Shown piece by piece: positions 1-6,021 of a DNA stretch of 7,643 nucleotides. The notes under the pieces are model-generated. The model saw nothing but the letters and a program-made list of their open reading frames with translations. It was not told where the DNA came from and made no database searches. Each line of letters begins with the position of its first letter. Position 1 is the stretch's first letter. The DNA is taken from the NCBI GenBank assembly GCA_016184235.1, contig JACPDC010000060.1, forward strand, positions 1-7,643, given 5' to 3'. Source of the stretch: Deltaproteobacteria bacterium. GTDB lineage: Bacteria > Desulfobacterota > Binatia > UBA9968. A program made the translations under genes and the position numbers.

Positions 1-274
1 TGGAAATCTCCTTGCGAAAAATCACGAAACCCGCCAGGTCGCGCAGCTCTTTTCCGTCCACGTAGCGCATCGGCCGGCTCCAGGTGAGCGCGATGCCGCT
101 GTCCTGGGCCTGCGCCCTGAAGTCCCGGATGGTTTCGGGCGTGGCCAGCTCCGGGGCGCGCGGCTCCCCTTTCTTGCCGCAACCCGCTAAGACGGCAAGG
201 CAAAAGTAAAAAGTCAAAAGTAAAAAGCAAATCCCTTTCCCGCCTTTTGCCTTTTGCCTTTTTACTTGATTCAT
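1..274 (-). CDS. Small lipoprotein with LptM/YifL-like N-terminus and start of an Fn3-like domain (C-terminus beyond window)
   Basis: 91 codons are visible; the 3' end lies beyond position 1. The start is ATG at 272-274, overlapping the argH stop as ATGA, with a strong Shine-Dalgarno AAGGAG at 283-288. The protein has a basic n-region (residues 4-13), a hydrophobic core (15-30) and a lipobox LAGC with Cys32 as the predicted lipidated residue. CGKKGEP follows, like the CGxKGP start of the LptM/YifL lipoprotein family. Residues about 46-89 (PETIRDF...ALTW...LAGFVIFRKE) resemble the first strands of a fibronectin type III fold. It is probably a membrane-anchored periplasmic or outer-membrane lipoprotein. 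In E. coli LptM assists maturation of the LPS translocon, but the Fn3-like part makes that role uncertain here. Residues 2-27 are encoded by a repeat element (194-272), so most of the signal peptide is repeat-derived. In related genomes such a gene often precedes lysA or other lysine genes; that part is not in the window. Confidence 0.82.
   Translation of the reverse strand, partial: MNQVKRQKAKGGKGICFLLLTFYFCLAVLAGCGKKGEPRAPELATPETIRDFRAQAQDSGIALTWSRPMRYVDGKELRDLAGFVIFRKEIS
194..272 (-). repeat. Hairpin-forming repeat element, copy B (79 bp), inside the lipoprotein reading frame
   Basis: AT-rich low-complexity element sharing both ends with the copy at 2926-3003. On the gene strand both begin GAA(A/T)CAAGTAAAAAG and end ACTTTTGCCTTGCC or TGACTTTTGCCTTGCC. 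Both contain CTTTTTACTTTTGACTT (here the complement of 211-227). Arms 204-227 and 244-267 are inverted repeats with 21 of 24 positions pairing, and the loop is 228-243. The element starts just inside the lipoprotein start codon and encodes residues 2-27. It therefore supplies the basic n-region and most of the hydrophobic core of the signal peptide. Confidence 0.8.
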
Positions 275-1644
275 ACTCCCAACTCCTTCAGGCGGCGCCG
301 CACATTGGCCAAGGCGGTCCCCCCGGCAGCCCGCCGGCGCTGAACCGCAGCCTCCACGCTGAGATAGCGGTAGACATCCTTCTCGATCTTCGGCGAAAAG
401 CGCTTCAGTTCCCCGAGCGAAAGCTCTTCGATCCGGCAGCGCCGCTCCAAACAGAGACGGACCACTCGCCCCGCCAGGGCATGCGCGGCGCGGAAATTCA
501 CGCCCCGGCCTGCGAGGTAATCGGCCAGGTCGGTGGCGTTCATGAAGCCATCGCGCGCGGCCGCCAGCATCCTTTGTTTTTTGACCTTTACCCGGCGCAC
601 CAGCTCGCGCATCATCTTGAGACTCGCCTTGACGGTATCCGCCGTATCGAACAACGGAACCTTATCTTCCTGGAGATCCCGGTTATAGGCCAGGGGCAGC
701 CCCTTCATGATCGTCAGCAGGGCATGGAGGTGGCCAAATACCCGTCCGGTCTTGCCGCGCACCAACTCGGCCACGTCCGGATTCTTCTTTTGCGGCATCA
801 TCGAGCTCCCGGTGCAGTAGCGGTCAGGAAGTTCAACGAATCCGAACTCTTGACTAGACCACAGGATCAGCTCCTCCGCAAGACGGCTCAGGTGCACGAA
901 GAGAATCGCCGAGGCCGAGAGAAACTCCAGGAGGAAGTCCCGATCGCTCACCGCGTCGATGCTGTTCTTCGAGATCCCCGCGAAGCCGAGCAGCTTCGCG
1001 ACGTACGCGCGGTCGATCGGAAAAGTCGTTCCCGCCAGGGCCCCGGAGCCCAGAGGTAAAACGTTGACCCGCTCCAGACAGGCGCTCATGCGCTCCCGGT
1101 CGCGCTGCAGCATTTCGACGTAGGCTAAAAGATGGTGGGAAAAGAGCACCGGCTGCGCCTTCTGCAGATGGGTATAGCCTGGCATGATGACTCCCAGGTG
1201 CCGCTTGGCTCCCTGCGCCAGCTCGCCCTTGAGATCCTCCAGCGCCCCGATAATCGCCCGCAGCTCCTCCCTGAGATAGAGCCGCATATCCAGCGCCACC
1301 TGGTCGTTGCGGCTTCTCGCGGTATGGAGCTTTCCCCCCGCGGAACCGATCTTGTGCGTGAGCCGCCGCTCGATATTCATGTGGATATCTTCATCGACCG
1401 GCGAAAAAGGGAATCTCCCGCTTTCAATCTCCCGCAGGATCGCCTTCAGGCCGCGGACGATCTTTCGCGCTTCTCGGGAAGAGATGATTCTCTGTCGCGC
1501 GAGCATCTTGGCGTGGGCGATGCTGCCCTCGATGTCGTGGCGATAGAGCCGCCGATCCACCTCGATCGAGGCGGTGAAGGCCTCGACGGCCTCCGCCGTC
1601 TTAGCTTCGAAGCGGCCTCCCCAAAGTTTATTCCCCCTAGCCAC
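271..1644 (-). CDS. argH: Argininosuccinate lyase
   Basis: Cleaves argininosuccinate to arginine and fumarate, the last step of arginine synthesis, in the cytoplasm. It belongs to the fumarase/aspartase superfamily and is normally a homotetramer. At 457 residues it has the family's usual length. It opens with the typical NKLWGGRF (5-12). The conserved blocks are HTARSRNDQV (107-116), MPGYTHLQKAQP (154-165, His159 in the catalytic block) and the family signature GSSMMPQKKNPD (279-290), with the catalytic serine in the SS pair. The start is GTG at 1642-1644, giving the usual N-terminus. A purine-rich GGATGGGG lies just upstream, and the ATG within it runs into a stop in its own frame. It lies 41 nt after argG, in a spacer filled by an AT-rich tandem repeat. 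Its stop overlaps the next start by 4 nt, so translation is probably coupled to the lipoprotein. Confidence 0.97.
   Translation of the reverse strand: MARGNKLWGGRFEAKTAEAVEAFTASIEVDRRLYRHDIEGSIAHAKMLARQRIISSREARKIVRGLKAILREIESGRFPFSPVDEDIHMNIERRLTHKIGSAGGKLHTARSRNDQVALDMRLYLREELRAIIGALEDLKGELAQGAKRHLGVIMPGYTHLQKAQPVLFSHHLLAYVEMLQRDRERMSACLERVNVLPLGSGALAGTTFPIDRAYVAKLLGFAGISKNSIDAVSDRDFLLEFLSASAILFVHLSRLAEELILWSSQEFGFVELPDRYCTGSSMMPQKKNPDVAELVRGKTGRVFGHLHALLTIMKGLPLAYNRDLQEDKVPLFDTADTVKASLKMMRELVRRVKVKKQRMLAAARDGFMNATDLADYLAGRGVNFRAAHALAGRVVRLCLERRCRIEELSLGELKRFSPKIEKDVYRYLSVEAAVQRRRAAGGTALANVRRRLKELGV
283..288 (-). promoter_or_regulatory. Ribosome-binding site of the lipoprotein gene
   Basis: AAGGAG on the minus strand, 8 nt before the ATG at 272-274, formed by two argH codons near its C-terminus. 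It is the best Shine-Dalgarno match at any start in the window. It fixes the lipoprotein start at the ATGA overlap, and so places the whole repeat element inside the coding sequence. Confidence 0.8.
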
Positions 1645-1661
1645 CCTTGTTCCCCATCCTA

Positions 1662-1708
1662 ATTTTGGATTTTAGATTAAACCCTTCAACCCTTAAACCT
1701 TTTCAACT
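1662..1708 (-). repeat. AT-rich 7-bp and 8-bp tandem repeats, argG/argH junction
   Basis: On the + strand 1662-1676 reads ATTTTGG ATTTTAG A, two 7-bp units. Positions 1677-1708 then read as four degenerate 8-bp units (TTAAACCC, TTCAACCC, TTAAACCT, TTTCAACT). The stretch covers most of the 41-nt spacer, the argG stop codon (1686-1688) and the last six argG sense codons. It is unlike the flanking GC-rich genes and unlike the hairpin element at the other two junctions. Confidence 0.7.
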
Positions 1709-2909
1709 GCCTCAGCCTGCGGAGCTTTAGGCGCAGGGCATTGAGCCTGATAAAACCGTCGGCGTCGCCTTGATGATATCCCTCCCCCTCCTCAAAGGTC
1801 GCTATCTTCGGATCGTAAAGGGACTTGGGCGACTTTCTCCCGGCCGCGGTCACGCTTCCCTTATAGAGCTTGAGCCGCACGCGGCCGCTGACATTCTCCT
1901 GGGAGGCATCTATCGCCTGCTGCAGGATTTCCCGCTCCGGGGCGAACCAATAACCATAATAGACCAGTTCCGCATACTTGGGAATGAGCGAGTCCCGCAG
2001 CCGCATCACCTCCCGGTCCATGGTGATCGACTCCAGGGCGCGGCGCGCGCAATGGAGCAGCGTCCCCCCGGGCGTCTCGTAGACGCCGCGGGATTTCATG
2101 CCTACATAGCGGTTCTCGACCAGATCGACCCTGCCGATGCCGTGCCTAGCTCCTAAGGCATTCAAGCGCGACAGCAGTCCGGCCGGGGAATAGGATCTCC
2201 CGTTCAGGGCCACCGGGTCCCCGCGAGAGAAGTCGATCTCGGCATACTCCGGCCGGAGCGGCGCCTTCTCCGCGGCTCTGGTCCAGAGAAACATCTCGGC
2301 CGGAGGCTCGCGCCAGGGATCCTCCAAGATCCCTCCCTCGTAGCTGATATGAAAGAGATTGCGGTCCGTGCTGTAGGGTCTCTTCTTGCTTACCGGCACG
2401 GGGATGCGGTGGCGTCTGGCGTATGAAACCAGGGCCTGGCGCGAGTTGAGATCCCACAACCGCCAGGGCGCGATGACTTTAACGTCGGGTCTGAGCGCGT
2501 AGTAAGTAAGCTCGAAGCGCACCTGGTCGTTTCCCTTCCCGGTCGCCCCATGGGCCACGGCATCCGCCCTCTCTCTGACGGCGGTGTCGATCTGCCCTTT
2601 GGCAATGAGCGGCCGGGCGATGGAGGTGCCGAGAAGATAAGAGCCCTCGTAAACCGCGTTGGCCCGCAGCATGGGAAAGACGTAGTCCTTGACGAATTCC
2701 TCCCTGAGATCATCGACAAAGACCTTACTCGCGCCGGTCTGGAACGCCTTGTGTCTGATCGCCTTGAGGTCCTCTCCCTGCCCGAGGTCCGCGCAATAGG
2801 CGATCACCTGACACCCGTAGGTCTCGATCAGCCAGCGCAGGATCACCGAGGTGTCGAGCCCGCCGGAATAGGCGAGCACTACCTTCTTTATCTTTGTCCG
2901 CTGTTTCAT
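1686..2909 (-). CDS. argG: Argininosuccinate synthase
   Basis: Joins citrulline and aspartate, using ATP, to form argininosuccinate; cytoplasmic and usually a homotetramer. At 407 residues it has the normal length of the common bacterial form. The N-type ATP-pyrophosphatase P-loop AYSGGLDTS is at 13-21, and the second conserved block HGATGKGNDQVRFE at 120-133 contributes to nucleotide and aspartate binding. The start is ATG at 2907-2909; the upstream ribosome-binding site is weak (GAG about 8 nt before). It lies 69 nt after argF, across a hairpin-forming repeat whose end is only 16 nt from the start codon. The last codons (LKRFKG) and the stop lie in an AT-rich 8-bp tandem repeat, so the extreme C-terminus is probably not conserved. 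Confidence 0.97.
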   Translation of the reverse strand: MKQRTKIKKVVLAYSGGLDTSVILRWLIETYGCQVIAYCADLGQGEDLKAIRHKAFQTGASKVFVDDLREEFVKDYVFPMLRANAVYEGSYLLGTSIARPLIAKGQIDTAVRERADAVAHGATGKGNDQVRFELTYYALRPDVKVIAPWRLWDLNSRQALVSYARRHRIPVPVSKKRPYSTDRNLFHISYEGGILEDPWREPPAEMFLWTRAAEKAPLRPEYAEIDFSRGDPVALNGRSYSPAGLLSRLNALGARHGIGRVDLVENRYVGMKSRGVYETPGGTLLHCARRALESITMDREVMRLRDSLIPKYAELVYYGYWFAPEREILQQAIDASQENVSGRVRLKLYKGSVTAAGRKSPKSLYDPKIATFEEGEGYHQGDADGFIRLNALRLKLRRLRQLKRFKG

Positions 2910-2925
2910 GATCGTGTCTCAGCCG

Positions 2926-3003
2926 GGCAAGGCAAAAGTCAAAAGTAAAAAGGCAAAAACGGCGACTTTTTTCACTTTCTACTTTTTACTTTTTACTTGT
3001 TTC
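2926..3003 (-). repeat. Hairpin-forming repeat element, copy A (78 bp), argF/argG junction
   Basis: Second copy of the element at 194-272, in the same orientation relative to the genes. Arms 2936-2952 and 2982-2998 are 17-nt inverted repeats with one mismatch around a 29-nt loop; the left arm AAGTCAAAAGTAAAAAG is identical to 211-227. The argF stop codon (2979-2981) sits at the edge of the loop, and the last seven argF sense codons lie in or next to the outer arm. The inner part differs from copy B, while the outer ends are shared. On the gene strand the hairpin is followed by GCCTTGCCCGGC rather than a T run, so it is not a standard intrinsic terminator. Confidence 0.8.
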
Positions 3004-3908
3004 AGAATCCAGACCATGATCGCCTTCTGCACGTGGAGGCGATTTTCCGCCTGATCGAAAACGACCGAGCGGGGGCCCTCCAGCACCTCGTCCGTGATCT
3101 CTTCGCCGCGGTGGGCCGGCAGACAGTGCATGACCAATACGTCCGGCTTCGCCAAGGCCACGATGCCGGAATGAACCTGGTATCCCCGGAAGGCGCTTCG
3201 TCTCGCCTCCGCCTCCTCTTCCTGCCCCATGCTGGTCCACACGTCGGTATAGATCACATCGGCGCCCTGGACCGCCGCCGCGACATCGTTCGTGACCAGG
3301 AGCCGGGCTCCTCTCTCTTTGGCCAGACGGGCGATCTCCGCGCTCGGCTCATATCCCCTGGGGCAGGCGAGAAAAAAAGAAAACGACAGCTTCTCCGCCG
3401 CCTCCATCCAGCTATGCGCCATATTGTTGCCGTCGCCGATAAAGGCGACCTTCAAGCCGTCGAGCTTTTTCTTGCGCTCCAAGAGCGTAAAACAGTCGGC
3501 CAATACCTGGCACGGGTGGAACAGGTCCGTCAGGCCGTTGATCACGGGGACGGTCGCTGAGCGCGCCACCTCTTCCAGGATGCCCTGGGAGAACGTCCTC
3601 AAGACGATAAGATCCACCCAGCGGCTCAAGCTGCGGGCGCAATCCGCCGGGCTCTCGCGCACTCCGAGATGGATCTCCGCCGGGCCCAGAAACACCGCGT
3701 GGCCGCCGAGCTGGATCATGCCGGTCTCGAAGCTGACCCTCGTCCTCAGACTCGGCTTCTCAAAGACCATGGCCAGCGTCTTCCCGGCCAGCAGCCGATG
3801 CGGTTTCCCTCGCTTCTGTGACTGCTTCAGCTGCCGGGTCAGGGCGAGGATTCCGCGGATCTCCTCGCGGCTGAGATCCTGCAAACTCAGAAGGTCTCTT
3901 TTCTTCAT
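2979..3908 (-). CDS. argF: Ornithine carbamoyltransferase
   Basis: Transfers the carbamoyl group of carbamoyl phosphate to ornithine, giving citrulline; a cytoplasmic homotrimer in this family. At 309 residues it has the usual anabolic OTC length. The carbamoyl-phosphate loop is FEKPSLRTRVSFE (49-61), with RTF at 104-106 and HPCQ at 131-134. The ornithine-side SMG loop (DVWTSMG, 222-228) and the HCLPAHRGEE motif (261-270) favour OTC over aspartate or acetylornithine carbamoyltransferase. The start is ATG at 3906-3908, 24 nt after argD, with only a weak upstream purine signal. The final residues KQVKSKK and the stop codon lie in a repeat element (2926-3003). The conserved part of the family ends near AENRLHVQKAIMVWIL, so the basic tail looks added. 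No carAB is in the window, so the carbamoyl phosphate source is encoded elsewhere. Confidence 0.97.
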   Translation of the reverse strand: MKKRDLLSLQDLSREEIRGILALTRQLKQSQKRGKPHRLLAGKTLAMVFEKPSLRTRVSFETGMIQLGGHAVFLGPAEIHLGVRESPADCARSLSRWVDLIVLRTFSQGILEEVARSATVPVINGLTDLFHPCQVLADCFTLLERKKKLDGLKVAFIGDGNNMAHSWMEAAEKLSFSFFLACPRGYEPSAEIARLAKERGARLLVTNDVAAAVQGADVIYTDVWTSMGQEEEAEARRSAFRGYQVHSGIVALAKPDVLVMHCLPAHRGEEITDEVLEGPRSVVFDQAENRLHVQKAIMVWILKQVKSKK

Positions 3909-3932
3909 CGGACAGAGAGAAAGGTCGTCAGC

Positions 3933-5123
3933 CTACTGGCGTGCGAGAACCTTCTCCAGAATGGCCAAACCCTGTTCCAGTTCTTTCTTGCCCACTATCA
4001 AAGGAGGAAGAAAGCGCAGCACCTTGTGCGCGGTGCAATTGATGAGCAGGCCCTGCCCCATACAATCTTCCACGATCTTGCTCCCCTCCCGCTCCAATTC
4101 GACGCCTACGATCAGCCCTTTTCCCCGAACCTCGCGGATGACGGGAAGCCGGGCCTTGAGCGAGAGCAGGCCGTTCATCAGGAGCCGCGCCATTTTGGCG
4201 CAGTTCTTCAACACGCCGCCCTGAAGCATGCTCTTCAGCACCGCCAAACCCACGCTGCAGGCCAAAGGATTGCCGCCGAAAGTGGAGGCATGGCTTCCCG
4301 GGCCAAAACTCCGGGCCACCGCCTCTCTCGCCAGCATAGCGCCCAATGGCAGTCCTCCTCCGAGGGCTTTGGCCAGGGTCATGATGTCCGGCTCGACGCC
4401 GTAATGCTCGTAGGCAAAGAGCTTGCCCGTCCGTCCCATGCCCACTTGGACTTCGTCAAAAATAAGCAGCAAGTTTTTCCTGTCGCACAGCTCTCGCAAG
4501 CCCCTCAAGTAGTCCTTGCCGGGCAGGACCACTCCCCCTTCGCCCTGGATCGGCTCGACCAGAATGGCCGCGGTGGTGTTCTCGTCGATCGCCGCCTCCA
4601 TGGCCCCGAGATCGTTGTAGGGGACCTGGCGGAAACCCGGCGGCAGGGGATCGTAGCCGGCGCGGACCTTCTCCTGCCCGGTCGCGGTCAGCGTCGCGAG
4701 GGTGCGGCCGTGGAACGAGTTGTAGGTCGAGAGCACTTCGTATTTCCCGCCCAGCCGCTCCCCACCGTAGCGCCGGGCGAGCTTGATCGCCGCCTCGTTG
4801 GCCTCAGCGCCGCTGTTGCAAAAAAAAACTCTGTCCGCGAAGGAATGGCGGCACAGCTCGCGGGCCAGCTCGGACTGGGGAGCGATGTGGTAGAGATTGG
4901 AAACGTGGATCAGCTTGCGCGCCTGCCGCTCGATAGCCCGGATGACCGCCGGATGGTTGTGGCCCAGGCTGTTGACCGCGATTCCCCCGACAAAGTCGAG
5001 ATACTCCTTGCCGTCGGCGTCCCACACCCGCGCCCCCTTGCCGCGCACCAGCGCGATGGGGAAACGCGTGTAGGTGGAAGCGACATATTTTTCGGTGAGT
5101 CTCAGAATCTGTTTGTTGTTCAT
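3933..5123 (-). CDS. argD: Acetylornithine aminotransferase
   Basis: PLP-dependent class III aminotransferase that converts N-acetylglutamate semialdehyde and glutamate to N-acetylornithine and 2-oxoglutarate. At 396 residues it has the normal length. The PLP phosphate-binding block NSGAEANEAAIKLAR is at 103-117. FDEVQVGMGRTG at 222-233 carries Asp223, which pairs with the pyridine nitrogen. Lys252 in TLAKALGGG is the Schiff-base lysine. The start is ATG at 5121-5123, 3 nt after the argB stop, with GGAAG at 5130-5134 formed by the last argB codons, so the two are probably translationally coupled. A run of nine T on the coding strand (4820-4828) lies just before the PLP motif, but the frame is intact. 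Enzymes of this family often also act as succinyldiaminopimelate aminotransferase in lysine synthesis. That is possible here but cannot be read from sequence. Confidence 0.95.
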   Translation of the reverse strand: MNNKQILRLTEKYVASTYTRFPIALVRGKGARVWDADGKEYLDFVGGIAVNSLGHNHPAVIRAIERQARKLIHVSNLYHIAPQSELARELCRHSFADRVFFCNSGAEANEAAIKLARRYGGERLGGKYEVLSTYNSFHGRTLATLTATGQEKVRAGYDPLPPGFRQVPYNDLGAMEAAIDENTTAAILVEPIQGEGGVVLPGKDYLRGLRELCDRKNLLLIFDEVQVGMGRTGKLFAYEHYGVEPDIMTLAKALGGGLPLGAMLAREAVARSFGPGSHASTFGGNPLACSVGLAVLKSMLQGGVLKNCAKMARLLMNGLLSLKARLPVIREVRGKGLIVGVELEREGSKIVEDCMGQGLLINCTAHKVLRFLPPLIVGKKELEQGLAILEKVLARQ

Positions 5124-5126
5124 ACG

Positions 5127-6008
5127 TTACTTCCGCACCACCTCGGTCCCGACCCCTTCCTTGGTGAATATCTCCAAGAGAACGGCATGCTTCACCCTCC
5201 CGTCGATGATGTGCGTCTTGCCGACGCCTCCCTTGAGCGCCTCGATACAGCACTCTACCTTCGGGATCATTCCCTCGCCCACGATCCCCTCCTGGATGAG
5301 CTTGCGCGCCTGATTGATTTTAAGGGTGCTCAGGAGCTCGCCTTTCTTGTCTTTGACCCCCTCCACATCCGTGAGCAGGATGAGCTTTTCCGCTCCTAAG
5401 GCCTCGGCCACCTGCCCCGCCACGAGGTCCGCGTTGATGTTGTAGGTCTCGCCGTGCTCACCCACGCCCACCGGGGCAATCACCGGAATGAATTTGTTCT
5501 CGTCCAGGGAGTTGATGATGGTCGGATTGATCCCGACGATCTCGCCCACCTGCCCGATGTCGATGATCTCAGGCCGCTCCCCGTCGGCGGCCACGGTCAG
5601 GCTCATCTTCCGCGCCTGGATCAGGCTGCCGTCCTTGCCGCTCAACCCCACCGCCATCCCGCCGTGCTGGTTGATGAGGTTGACGATCTCCTTGTTGATC
5701 TTGCCCACCAGGACCATTTCGACGATGTCCATGGTTTCCTGGTCCGTCACGCGCATGCCTCGGACAAACTGCCGAGCGATCCCCATCTTCTCCAGGGTCT
5801 GATCGATCTGGGGCCCGCCGCCGTGAACTACGACGGGATTGATCCCCACGTATTTAAGCAACACCACATCCTGGGCGAAACTGGTCTTGAGTTCCTCGTC
5901 CACCATGGCGTTCCCGCCGTACTTCACGACGAACGTCTTGCCGTAAAAACGACGAATATAGGGAAGCGCCTCCATCAGGACTTCGGCCTTGCCGATAAAC
6001 TTTTCCAT
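5127..6008 (-). CDS. argB: Acetylglutamate kinase, long form with N-terminal helix (predicted arginine-inhibited)
   Basis: Phosphorylates N-acetylglutamate with ATP, usually the controlled step of arginine synthesis where acetyl groups are recycled. It has an amino acid kinase fold. KYGGNAM (29-35) and HGGGPQI (62-68) are the glycine-rich nucleotide and phosphate loops. FVRGMRVTD (81-89) carries the substrate-binding arginine. NINADLVAG (189-197) and LLTDVEGV (210-217) are further conserved blocks. At 293 residues it is longer than the arginine-insensitive E. coli enzyme (about 258). About 24 residues (MEKFIGKAEVL...YGK) precede the core, matching the N-helix of hexameric arginine-inhibited kinases such as those of Thermotoga and Pseudomonas. 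The C-terminal GVGTEVV also fits that class. Start ATG at 6006-6008 has AAGG 7 nt upstream (6016-6019) and lies 13 nt after hslU. Confidence 0.97.
   Translation of the reverse strand: MEKFIGKAEVLMEALPYIRRFYGKTFVVKYGGNAMVDEELKTSFAQDVVLLKYVGINPVVVHGGGPQIDQTLEKMGIARQFVRGMRVTDQETMDIVEMVLVGKINKEIVNLINQHGGMAVGLSGKDGSLIQARKMSLTVAADGERPEIIDIGQVGEIVGINPTIINSLDENKFIPVIAPVGVGEHGETYNINADLVAGQVAEALGAEKLILLTDVEGVKDKKGELLSTLKINQARKLIQEGIVGEGMIPKVECCIEALKGGVGKTHIIDGRVKHAVLLEIFTKEGVGTEVVRK
5130..5134 (-). promoter_or_regulatory. Ribosome-binding site of argD within the argB 3' end
   Basis: GGAAG on the minus strand, 6 nt before the argD ATG, overlapping the last argB codons (CGG AAG) and directly followed by the argB TAA. 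This supports the argD start and coupled translation of argB and argD. Confidence 0.65.
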
Positions 6009-6021
6009 CGCCCTACCTTAT

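Noticed and set aside
194..230. CRISPR or phage-type repeat array
   Set aside because: The short A/G-rich units are contiguous with no spacers, and they form one inverted repeat shared with the copy at 2926-3003.
1645..1685. Internal promoter before argH in the AT-rich spacer
   Set aside because: The AT-richness comes from tandem repeats. I could not find a -35 and -10 pair with proper spacing that stands out.
2926..2998. Intrinsic terminator between argF and argG
   Set aside because: The stem is almost all A/T and no T run follows on the gene strand. The repeat recurs inside a reading frame at 194-272, so a terminator role is unlikely.
3292..4224. 310-codon open frame on the + strand opposite argF and the end of argD
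   Set aside because: Ser/Arg-rich shadow translation across two real genes, with no domain recognised.
4026..5399. 457-codon open frame on the + strand opposite argD and argB
   Set aside because: It spans the antisense of two well-supported genes and their junction, and has no family resemblance.
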